39,496 nt of DNA from a virus, in IMG/VR virus record IMGVR_UViG_3300046694_000324, positions 1-39,496 of that record. One strand, given 5' to 3'. Below the pieces are notes generated by a model. It worked only from the letters and a program-made list of their open reading frames with translations, was not told the DNA's origin and made no database searches. This document shows, piece by piece, positions 32,719 through 37,853 of the stretch; within the stretch, counting starts at the first letter, position 1; every line of letters starts with the position of its first letter. The position numbers were made by a program, and so were the translations under genes.

Positions 32719-32742
32719 AAAGAAAAGGGAGCCGAAGCTCCC
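32719..32742 (-). terminator. Rho-independent terminator after gp32
   Basis: On the minus strand, a perfect 6-bp stem GGGAGC/GCTCCC closed by a TTCG tetraloop (32727-32742), followed by TTTTCTTT. It sits 23 bases after the gp32 stop and separates gp32 from the next promoter. Confidence 0.9.
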
Positions 32743-32764
32743 GTTTCATTCCTGGCAGGTCTGA

Positions 32765-33676
32765 TTACTCGTCTGCCGCCAGCTTGCGGAAGAAGGCGAT
32801 GTCGTCATCGTCCTCGGAATCGCTGCTCCAGGGAGCCTCTTCCTCCTTGGCCTTCTTCGGCTCGATCGTCCTGGCCTCCGACCGGGTCTCTCTCTTCTCT
32901 TCGAACTTGCGCTCTTCGCGCGTCTCAGACGGGGTGTCTAGCCCGAGGACCTTGTTGAGTCGCTTCGCGAGCTCCTCGTAGGTCTTGAAGTTCGATACGT
33001 CCAGGAACGCCTTGAGCGAGTGCTCCTGGTTCCAGATCGCTTCCAGCTTCTCGTCGTCGAACTTGCCCAGGACGGACTTGCCGGCGAACTCTGACTTGTC
33101 GTAGTTCCTGTAGCCCTCGACCTTGCGGATCTTGAGCTTGAAGTCTGCGCCCTCCCAGAGGTCGAACGGGTTGACCGGCTCCTCGTCCTCGAACTTCGGG
33201 CTCATCTTGTCGGTGACCTTCTCGAAGATCTTCTTGCCGTACTTCCAGAGGAACACTTTCCCCTCGTTGGCCGGGTTACCCGAGTCCTTCACGACGTAGA
33301 TGTTCGAGACGAAGTGGAGGCGTCGCTTGCGCGCGCGAGCCACTTCCTTGTCGGACTCGAGGCCTGAAGCCCAGAGCTTGGAGTTGGCCTCGCCGAGCGG
33401 GTCGGGCAGGTTGATGGTCGTGAGGGAGTTCTCGATGTACCAGCCGCCGGGACCCTTGAAGCCGTGGTCCCAGATGCGTACGAACGGCTCGTCTTCACCG
33501 GCAGGTGCCGGCAGGAAGCGGATCACGGCGTAGCCGTTGCCCTGTTCGTCTTCAGTGGGGGTCCAGAAGCGGTCGTCCTTGGACCGGTCATTGTTGGATG
33601 AGATCGCGGCGACCTTCGCGTTGAGGGTCTCCAGGGAAGAAGAGCGTGACTTCTTGAGCTGACTAAAATCTACCAA
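32765..33676 (-). CDS. 32: Single-stranded DNA-binding protein gp32
   Basis: Coats ssDNA in replication, recombination and repair. 303 residues (T4 gp32 is 301). The N-terminal B region has SQLKKSRSSSL; the core OB domain has RFWTPTEDEQGNGYAVIRFL, WDHGFKGPGGWYIENSLTT and RARKRRLHFVSNIYVVKD (the KRRL piece is LAST-like). A charged linker leads to an acidic C-tail, DSEDDDDIAFFRKLAADE, for partner binding. It contains no cysteine, so the T4 zinc site (one His, three Cys) is absent. The start is TTG at 33676, with GGAG seven bases upstream. Gene order gp33-gp59-gp32 is as in T4. A late promoter and a terminator flank it. Confidence 0.95.
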   Translation of the reverse strand: MVDFSQLKKSRSSSLETLNAKVAAISSNNDRSKDDRFWTPTEDEQGNGYAVIRFLPAPAGEDEPFVRIWDHGFKGPGGWYIENSLTTINLPDPLGEANSKLWASGLESDKEVARARKRRLHFVSNIYVVKDSGNPANEGKVFLWKYGKKIFEKVTDKMSPKFEDEEPVNPFDLWEGADFKLKIRKVEGYRNYDKSEFAGKSVLGKFDDEKLEAIWNQEHSLKAFLDVSNFKTYEELAKRLNKVLGLDTPSETREERKFEEKRETRSEARTIEPKKAKEEEAPWSSDSEDDDDIAFFRKLAADE

Positions 33677-33699
33677 AGTATTTCTCCGTGTGCAATGTG

Positions 33700-34287
33700 T
33701 TACGATGTATGTTCATTGACCATGCCTAACAGCACGGCCTTATATTTATACCGGTCGACGGACACGAAAGAAGAATATTTCTTCGTGCGGAACGCCAGCG
33801 TCGGCCACACCAGTTCGTCTCGTATCTCGCGGTCCCAGTGGGCTCTGAACCGGAGTACGTCGTCCATCACTATGAACGACTCCCAGCAGACCTCGCGACG
33901 GAGGACCTGCTTGAGTAGAGGGGGGTGCTCACCGTTCACTACAGTGAAGTTAGAGTCGAAGCGATCGAGGTCCAGCTTCTTGACGTCTTCTCTCAGGACG
34001 TAGTCCATGGAGCGGACCGTGCGCTTGACCTCGTTGTAGACGTCTTCGTCCTCGATGATGTCGCCGACCCAGCGATCGGGGTCGCGCGAGAGGGAGGCCA
34101 CCATCCGTCCGTGGGGGTCTCTCTTGCGAGAGAGCTTCTCGAACTGGTAGCGGTCCTGCCGGGCCTCGAACGCGGAGTACTTGACGTTGACCTTGCCGGA
34201 GTACTTCACGTAGTCGTACGACGAGGTGAAGTGCCGTTTCAATGCCAGGTAGTCACAGTATACGGTAAAGGGGGTGTTGTCAACCAT
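33700..34287 (-). CDS. 59: Replicative helicase loader gp59
   Basis: Loads gp41 helicase onto gp32-coated forks. 195 residues (T4 gp59 is 217). Matches include YLALKRHFTSSYDYVKYSG (T4 YLMIKQHMNGKYDVIKYN), DRYQFEKLSRK (T4 DKYFFQKLSEK), DRWVGDI (T4 DAWIGDI) and LLKQVLRREVCWESFIVMDD (T4 LLQSNIISFETFILLD). ATG 34287 overlaps the gp33 stop (TGATG); the longer open frame upstream is only the gp33 shadow. A promoter-like element lies inside its first codons. Confidence 0.92.
   Translation of the reverse strand: MVDNTPFTVYCDYLALKRHFTSSYDYVKYSGKVNVKYSAFEARQDRYQFEKLSRKRDPHGRMVASLSRDPDRWVGDIIEDEDVYNEVKRTVRSMDYVLREDVKKLDLDRFDSNFTVVNGEHPPLLKQVLRREVCWESFIVMDDVLRFRAHWDREIRDELVWPTLAFRTKKYSSFVSVDRYKYKAVLLGMVNEHTS
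33743..33750 (-). promoter_or_regulatory. Late promoter TATAAATA (gp32)
   Basis: Exact late octamer (GGTATAAATATAAG) on the minus strand within the 3' end of gp59, about 70 bases upstream of the gp32 TTG start. It would allow late gp32 supply. Confidence 0.6.
34255..34283 (-). promoter_or_regulatory. Promoter-like TTGACA-N17-TACTGT inside gp59
   Basis: -35 TTGACA (34278-34283), spacer 17, -10 TACTGT (34255-34260), identical hexamers and spacing to the 32688 site. It begins five bases after the gp59 start codon, so it could not produce full-length gp59 but could feed gp32 downstream. Confidence 0.45.
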
Positions 34288-34526
34288 CAGAGGCCGGGTA
34301 TGGTGAGGATCTTCTCGACGAGGTTCAGCTTCATGCAGTCTTCCTGCAGCTTCCCCTTGAGGTTCGGGTTCTTCTTGACTATCGACGCGACCAGTTCTGG
34401 GTCTACGGAGTGCAGCTCGACGTAGTGCATCAGGGCGTCTAGGTAGTTGAGGCCCTTCTCGCGTACGAGCTTTTCTATCTCGAGGATGAATTCCTGGGAG
34501 TCTCGGATCACTTTGAGGGCTTTCAT
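34287..34526 (-). CDS. 33: Late transcription coactivator gp33-like
   Basis: Bridges RNA polymerase and the sliding clamp at late promoters. 79 residues (T4 gp33 is 112; related phages have short forms). Helical: EFILEIEKLVREKGLNYLDA, LMHYVELHSVDPELVASIV, KGKLQEDCMKLNLVEKI; compare T4 IIEKMVEEFGMSYLEATTAFL, EENSIPETQFAKF. The call is supported by the T4 gene order 33-59-32 and by the many TATAAATA promoters in the window. ATG 34526 follows the tRNA-Cys CCA end by six bases. Confidence 0.82.
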   Translation of the reverse strand: MKALKVIRDSQEFILEIEKLVREKGLNYLDALMHYVELHSVDPELVASIVKKNPNLKGKLQEDCMKLNLVEKILTIPGL

Positions 34527-34535
34527 GGGAGTTGG

Positions 34536-34616
34536 AGGACTGTCCAGGGATCGAACCTGGTCTCTTTCGAGGCATCTCCTTTGCAGGGAGTCGCGTTACC
34601 GGCCCGCCCACAGTCC
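34536..34616 (-). tRNA. tRNA-Cys(GCA) with long variable arm
   Basis: Acceptor GGACTGT/ACAGTCC, discriminator T73 (usual for Cys), CCA encoded at 34533-34535. D-stem GCG/CGC with GG in the loop. Anticodon loop CTGCAAA (anticodon GCA at 34582-34584), stem four good pairs with an A.A at 27-43. T-arm CCAGG-TTCGATC-CCTGG. The variable region is 14 bases and forms CTC-GAAA-GAG, a class II feature unexpected for Cys. U8 appears to be G. Confidence 0.8.
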
Positions 34617-34716
34617 TTAAGTTGGCACTCGTCAGCAGGACTCACGACGCAGCACCCGCGCCGGACAGTTAGGTATCTGTCGACCTTTCCCGTCACGCTG
34701 CAGCGATCGGGTATTC
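34617..34716. other. Gene-free spacer between tRNAs with hairpins
   Basis: 100 bases without an ORF. On the minus strand there is a GACAG/CTGTC hairpin with an 8-base loop, preceded by GAC/GTC around GGGAAAG that looks like a D-arm, and a GCTGCAGC palindrome. No T-arm or matching acceptor stem could be built, so it is not called a tRNA; a decayed tRNA or a processing element is possible. Confidence 0.3.
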
Positions 34717-34719
34717 TGG

Positions 34720-34806
34720 TACCGGTGCCCGGAATTGAACCGGGCCAAGACGCCAATCTAGCGCAAAGGAGGTATAAGCTCCCTCTCCCCACCAGGGGAC
34801 ACCGGC
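34720..34806 (-). tRNA. tRNA with TAT anticodon (Ile, AUA) and long variable arm
   Basis: Acceptor GCCGGTG/CACCGGT (first pair G.T), discriminator A, CCA encoded (34717-34719). Anticodon stem GGGAG/CTCCT around CTTATAC (anticodon TAT). T-arm CCCGG-TTCAATT-CCGGG. The variable region is 22 bases with a GCGC/GCGT stem, and the D-arm is CCCC-TGGT-GGGG with only a four-base loop, both abnormal. 87 bases without CCA. Ile identity is inferred from the anticodon only. Confidence 0.7.
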
Positions 34807-34815
34807 GTATTCTGG

Positions 34816-34896
34816 TAGAAGGTGCAGGAATCGAACCTGCTCGCCCTCGCGGGAGACGGTTATGAGCCGCCGGCAGCCCCAGTCTGCATACCTTCC
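34816..34896 (-). tRNA. tRNA with CAT anticodon (Met or Ile2) and long variable arm
   Basis: Acceptor GGAAGGT/ACCTTCT (first pair G.T), discriminator A, CCA encoded (34813-34815). D-stem GCA/TGC, anticodon stem GGCGG/CCGTC around CTCATAA (anticodon CAT), T-arm GCAGG-TTCGATT-CCTGC. The variable region is 14 bases with CCC-GCGA-GGG. CAT can be Met or lysidine-modified Ile2; the sequence alone does not decide. Confidence 0.8.
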
Positions 34897-34902
34897 ATAC
34901 TG

Positions 34903-34977
34903 TGCCCGCTGTCGGACTCGAACCGACAACTCACTGGGTTTAAATCAGCAGCCACTACCTGTTTGGGCTAAGCGGGC
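34903..34977 (-). tRNA. tRNA-Leu(TAA) with short (class I) variable loop
   Basis: Acceptor GCCCGCT/AGCGGGC, discriminator A, no CCA encoded. D-arm GCC/GGC with GG in the loop; anticodon loop TTTAAAC (TAA), stem with A.C at 31-39; T-arm GTCGG-TTCGAGT-CCGAC. The variable region is only 5 bases, although Leu tRNAs normally carry a long arm. Confidence 0.75.
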
Positions 34978-34985
34978 ATATTTGG

Positions 34986-35056
34986 CCCCACGTTGGGGAA
35001 TCGAACCCCCGCCAAGAGTTTTGGAGGCTCTTGTGCTACCATTACACCACCGTGGA
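34986..35056 (-). tRNA. tRNA-Trp(CCA)
   Basis: Discriminator G73 (usual for Trp), CCA encoded (34983-34985). D-stem GTG/CAC, loop with GG; anticodon loop CTCCAAA (CCA) on stem AGAGC/ACTCT with C.A at 31-39; variable loop 5 bases; T-loop TTCGATT. Acceptor position 7-66 and T-stem 49-65 are both G.A mismatches. Confidence 0.75.
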
Positions 35057-35066
35057 TAACTCGTAG

Positions 35067-35074
35067 TATTTATT
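35067..35074 (-). promoter_or_regulatory. Late promoter variant AATAAATA (tRNA cluster)
   Basis: Minus-strand GAATAAATACTACG overlapping the stop codon of the 35070 gene, about 15 bases before the first tRNA (Trp). It could give late transcription of the tRNA cluster and gp33. Confidence 0.4.
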
Positions 35075-35468
35075 CGTCGAAACTGTCGTCAGCGGACTCA
35101 ACGTACTGGGGAGCGTGACTCCAGTCTACTTCACCGGTCTCTGCCAGCTTCCTGAGCGTCTCACCCGCCATTGCAGGAGTGACCTCTCCATAGATTACTT
35201 CGTCCGGGTAGCACAGGCGTCCTATCGATCCGTCATCGAGACCCAAGTACTCCTGGGCATCTGTATAGAGACGATCGGTGTTTTTCTCAACTCGATCCGG
35301 CCTGCCTCTCTGTTCCCACGCGGCCCACCCTAGGATGCAAGACGGAGTCCCGCATATGTGGGCTTCGCGGTTCATGTTGAAGCCGTGGACTTCGCCACTG
35401 CACCAAGTGTCGACTAGCGGCTGAGACTCGATGAGCTCGGCCAGGGCCAGTACTCTTTCCTTGTTCAT
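35070..35468 (-). CDS. Conserved phage hypothetical protein
   Basis: 132 residues, function unknown, of a type common in phages: N-terminal helix NKERVLALAELIES, then FNMNREAHICGTPSCILGWA, DAQEYLGLDDG, RLCYPDEVIYGEVTPAMAGE and TLRKLAETGEVDW. The CGTPSC pair and GWA are the most conserved-looking elements; Cys pairs could bind metal. AGGAAGGGA precedes ATG 35468 and an early promoter lies at 35494-35522. It is the gene directly upstream of the tRNA cluster. Confidence 0.8.
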   Translation of the reverse strand: MNKERVLALAELIESQPLVDTWCSGEVHGFNMNREAHICGTPSCILGWAAWEQRGRPDRVEKNTDRLYTDAQEYLGLDDGSIGRLCYPDEVIYGEVTPAMAGETLRKLAETGEVDWSHAPQYVESADDSFDE

Positions 35469-35493
35469 GTGCGTCCCTTCCTATTGAGGTTAC

Positions 35494-35522
35494 ACTGTAT
35501 CAAGAAACAGCGGGTTTGTCAA
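35494..35522 (-). promoter_or_regulatory. Early sigma70-like promoter TTGACA-N17-TACAGT
   Basis: -35 TTGACA (35517-35522), 17-base spacer ending CTTGA, -10 TACAGT (35494-35499), within the 3' end of the upstream gene and about 25 bases before ATG 35468. Confidence 0.7.
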
Positions 35523-35823
35523 CCACTTTGTTCTCGTTGAACTCGATTACTTCATCGACGACTGCCCGGAAAGACTTCAGTGATGTCAGGTCAGACACCA
35601 TCACGTCCATGTAGTCTACGCGGCGCACGTCGGACTTGGTGAGGTACCGGTAAGCGTTCCGGAGACGCTTCCAGAAACCGTTGTAGTGCTTCACGTTCAC
35701 GAAGAGGATCAGCGCCTTGTCGGTGACGCGGCAGTACTCGTCGTCCGTTTCGTCCACTTCGAAGACCAGCTGGTGGTCGGGGTATCCGCAGTCACAGAAC
35801 GCTACTTGTTTGGTAATGTCCAC
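35500..35823 (-). CDS. Conserved phage hypothetical protein (CxC...PxH type)
   Basis: 107 residues from GTG 35823, which has AAGGAG seven bases upstream; an in-frame ATG at 35856 lacks a good site. The N-terminus has QVAFCDCGYPDHQLVFEVDE, a Cys-x-Cys ... His pattern suggesting metal binding, then strands (ALILFVNVKHYNGFWKRLRN) and a mixed tail. I have seen this general pattern in phage proteins of unknown function. It is followed by an early promoter in its last codons. Confidence 0.78.
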   Translation of the reverse strand: MDITKQVAFCDCGYPDHQLVFEVDETDDEYCRVTDKALILFVNVKHYNGFWKRLRNAYRYLTKSDVRRVDYMDVMVSDLTSLKSFRAVVDEVIEFNENKVVDKPAVS

Positions 35824-35824
35824 G

Positions 35825-36133
35825 TCACTTCTCCTTGAGGCAGTCACAGAACTCATGCACTCGTTCTTCGTACCGTCGTCCTCTAGAACTTGACACGAGC
35901 CACTCTGCTTCTTCGCGGGACACTCTGATCAGGTAGTCGTAGTCAGTGCCGGCCATGCAGTTGTGACGGAGTCCGAGGTAGTACACGTTAGTCGAGAGTG
36001 CTCTAGACCTCGCCGGAAAGACATACCAGGACGAGCCGCTCCCCATCCTGTGCCTGTTCTGACGCATGAACGATTCTAGGTACTGGTGCCGGTCATCTAG
36101 GTCGAGTGTTAGTTGTCCGCTCACCTCTTCCAT
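35825..36133 (-). CDS. Small protein, unknown
   Basis: 102 residues, not recognised. Sections: GQLTLDLDDRHQYLESFMRQ (helical), SSWYVFPARSRALSTNVYYL, then SREEAEWLVSS and a Cys-containing C-terminal helix HEFCDCLKEK. It overlaps the phosphatase gene by 13 bases if started at ATG 36133, or by four (GTGA) if at GTG 36124, a coupling seen elsewhere in this genome; the true start is unsettled. Confidence 0.72.
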   Translation of the reverse strand: MEEVSGQLTLDLDDRHQYLESFMRQNRHRMGSGSSWYVFPARSRALSTNVYYLGLRHNCMAGTDYDYLIRVSREEAEWLVSSSRGRRYEERVHEFCDCLKEK

Positions 36134-36789
36134 TCGAACCCCGACTTCACGGTGTACCAGGCTTCCCGGTTGCCCTCTTCGTCGAGGACTGCGCAGGTGA
36201 GCGTGCCGCCGAAGACACAGCCGGTGTCGATGCCGAGCTGGTTGTCTCGGATCACTGGCTGGTCGACCGGGGTGTGCCCGTACACGACGAACTTGTCGTC
36301 GTGGTAGGCGCCCTTGAAGCCGACGAACGAGCGGTCCCAGACCATGTCGTGCGGGTGCTGCTGGTCTATCGCAGAGTGGGGGTTGATGCCTGCGTGGACG
36401 CACACGACTCGCCCGTGCTCGTGGTAGAGCCCCAGGTCGTTCAGGAACTCCCAGTGGTCCCCCGGCAGCTTCTTGCGGTAGTCGCGGTCGTACGACTCCA
36501 GGCCGTACGACGCTAGAGTGTCCCAGCCGCCGTTCAGTCCCCAGTAGTGCTCGCCCACGACCATCATCTCCTCGTGGTTGCCCTTGAGGAAGAAGTGAGG
36601 TACCGGGTGGGTGTCGCGGCGCTCGATGAGGAGGTCGATGACGCCCTTCGAGTCGGGCCCGCGGTCGACGTAGTCTCCCAGGAACACGTACTTGTCGTCT
36701 CGAGTGGCGTAACGGTCCGTCTGCGCCAGGAGCTCCTTGAGCTCGGTGAGGCAGCCGTGCACGTCTCCGATCACGTATGCAAGGCTCAT
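36121..36789 (-). CDS. Calcineurin-like Ser/Thr protein phosphatase (lambda-PP-like)
   Basis: Metal-dependent phosphoesterase, 222 residues, similar in size to lambda phosphatase (221). Motifs: GDVHG at 8-12, GDYVDRG at 38-44, GNHE at 70-73, VHAG and VYGHTP further on; all the metal ligands are present. Possible targets are phosphorylated phage or host proteins; a small-molecule phosphatase (for example of Ap4A type) cannot be excluded. ATG 36789 forms ATGA with the end of the upstream gene; the longer open frame above it is a shadow. Confidence 0.92.
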   Translation of the reverse strand: MSLAYVIGDVHGCLTELKELLAQTDRYATRDDKYVFLGDYVDRGPDSKGVIDLLIERRDTHPVPHFFLKGNHEEMMVVGEHYWGLNGGWDTLASYGLESYDRDYRKKLPGDHWEFLNDLGLYHEHGRVVCVHAGINPHSAIDQQHPHDMVWDRSFVGFKGAYHDDKFVVYGHTPVDQPVIRDNQLGIDTGCVFGGTLTCAVLDEEGNREAWYTVKSGFEWKR

Positions 36790-37202
36790 CGGTTGAACTC
36801 CACTGTTATCACGTTGTCTTCGGTGTGCGTCTCGGGCTCTACCTCGTACCAGACGAGGTCCTCGTCGTCCCAGACCAGTCCCTCGCGTCTCTTCGCGGAA
36901 CGGAGGTACTGACTGGGCCAGTACTCGACGACCGAGTGCTCGGTGATCTCGAGCGCCTTCCACAGACGGGCCTTGTCGGCCCACATGTGGTCTCGGAGGA
37001 ACTTCACGGAGTCCGTGGACTGCACGAAGAAGTCACGGCGCGTGCGGTCGGCCCTGTTCACGAAGAAGTGCACGTGGGTCATGCAGGTGACGTTGCCCTC
37101 GTAGTCACGCAGCTCGGGCTTCGAGAAGCCGAGGTAGTCCCACTTGTGGAGGTTGAAGCCGTGCAGTTTCACGGGACGAAAGAACTCTGAGACTCTACCC
37201 AC
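36786..37202 (-). CDS. Unknown protein (138 aa)
   Basis: Not recognised. Beta-rich with many aromatic residues: VKLHGFNLHKWDYLGFSKPE, THVHFFVNRADRTRRDFFVQ, GLVWDDEDLVWYEVEPET. GTG 37202 is preceded by AAGGGGA; the open frame extends upstream through the tRNA-Gln, where it is not coding. It lies between the tRNA-Gln and the phosphatase, whose start it overlaps. Confidence 0.75.
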   Translation of the reverse strand: MGRVSEFFRPVKLHGFNLHKWDYLGFSKPELRDYEGNVTCMTHVHFFVNRADRTRRDFFVQSTDSVKFLRDHMWADKARLWKALEITEHSVVEYWPSQYLRSAKRREGLVWDDEDLVWYEVEPETHTEDNVITVEFNR

Positions 37203-37224
37203 GCGCTTCCCCTTCTGTTGTTGG

Positions 37225-37309
37225 AACCCCGACCAGGACTCGAACCTGGACCGACTCGCGTCGGGCTCCGCGCTCAAAACGCGGCTGCCTACCATTAGCG
37301 CATCGGGGT
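37225..37309 (-). tRNA. tRNA-Gln(TTG) with long variable arm
   Basis: Acceptor ACCCCGA/TCGGGGT (seven pairs), discriminator T, CCA encoded (37222-37224). Perfect anticodon stem CCGCG/CGCGG around TTTTGAG (anticodon TTG). T-arm CCAGG-TTCGAGT-CCTGG perfect. The variable region is 18 bases with a perfect five-pair stem CCGAC-GCGA-GTCGG, a class II arm not expected in Gln. The D-stem is weak. Confidence 0.82.
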
Positions 37310-37339
37310 GGAGTGGCGGAGACTCGCTCCGCCGGGTCG

Positions 37340-37702
37340 TCAGGCCGCCTTGACTATGCGGTCTTCTCGAGTGATCTCACCGGACTTGAGTCGGGCCTTC
37401 TGGTCCACTCGCATCTCATTGAGTGCCCGGGCGAACGGGCGGAGGCGCAGCTTGGTGAGCTGTACGCCGTGGGCCGAGGCGCCGTCGGTCTTCTCGAACT
37501 TCAGCCAGTCCTTGACTGACTTGAGCATCTTGATCGAACCCTCGACGTGCTTGAGTTCGACTTTCCAGTCTCTCACCCAGGCGCGGTACTCGGCCTCGGT
37601 GTTCACTGCCCTGTTCAGGAGCTTCATCATGTCGTTGACTTTCACGTAGTCGACGGTGTGTTCACCCGTCGTGATGTTTTTCTTGACGAAATTGCTTTCC
37701 AT
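37340..37702 (-). CDS. Unknown basic helical protein (120 aa)
   Basis: Not recognised. Highly helical, Lys/Arg-rich: VDYVKVNDMMKLLNRAVNTE, YRAWVRDWKVELKHVEGSI, KMLKSVKDWLKFEKTD, RPFARALNEMRVDQKARLKS. It may bind nucleic acid or a host factor. ATG 37702 has AAGGAAGAG upstream; a GTG at 37735 is less likely. It has a 120-base leader with its own promoter (37823-37853) and is followed by tRNA-Gln. Confidence 0.78.
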   Translation of the reverse strand: MESNFVKKNITTGEHTVDYVKVNDMMKLLNRAVNTEAEYRAWVRDWKVELKHVEGSIKMLKSVKDWLKFEKTDGASAHGVQLTKLRLRPFARALNEMRVDQKARLKSGEITREDRIVKAA

Positions 37703-37769
37703 TTCTCTCTTCCTTCTCGTTACGTTGACTTGCACGTGAGGGAAAGAGTCAGGGAGGCATTGGAAGCAG

Positions 37770-37793
37770 CTAGACGAGAGTGTCGATACCCAC
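37770..37793 (-). other. Possible 7-codon leader ORF with strong SD
   Basis: GTG GGT ATC GAC ACT CTC GTC TAG, preceded six bases earlier by AAGGAGA, one of the best Shine-Dalgarno sequences in the window. It lies in the leader of the 120-residue gene, so it could be a regulatory mini-ORF or a chance match. Confidence 0.3.
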
Positions 37794-37822
37794 AGCGTTC
37801 TCCTTAGGTTAGTGTCGCAAGA

Positions 37823-37853
37823 TATTTATACCTCAAGTCTCGCGCGGTGTCAA
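37823..37853 (-). promoter_or_regulatory. Combined early/late promoter TTGACA-N17-TATAAATA
   Basis: -35 TTGACA (37848-37853), 17-base spacer, then TATAAATA (37823-37830), which is at once a good sigma70 -10 and the exact T4 late octamer. It could be active at both stages for the 37340 gene and tRNA-Gln. Confidence 0.65.

Noticed and set aside
34288-34611. N-terminal extension of gp59 up to 34611
   Set aside because: It runs antiparallel in frame through gp33 and into tRNA-Cys; homology to T4 gp59 begins at ATG 34287.
34617-34660. CTGACGAG resembling a hammerhead ribozyme core
   Set aside because: The required GAAA after stem II and a cleavage-site strand are missing on this strand, so no hammerhead can be drawn.
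36790-36984. N-terminal extension of the phosphatase
   Set aside because: The family start is just before GDVHG (ATG 36789); the extra part is the shadow of the upstream gene.
37242-37300. tRNA-Leu(CAA) on the plus strand opposite tRNA-Gln
   Set aside because: The loop CTCAAAA on the plus strand looks like Leu(CAA), but the T-loop TTCGAGT, the encoded CCA and the D-arm order exist only on the minus strand.
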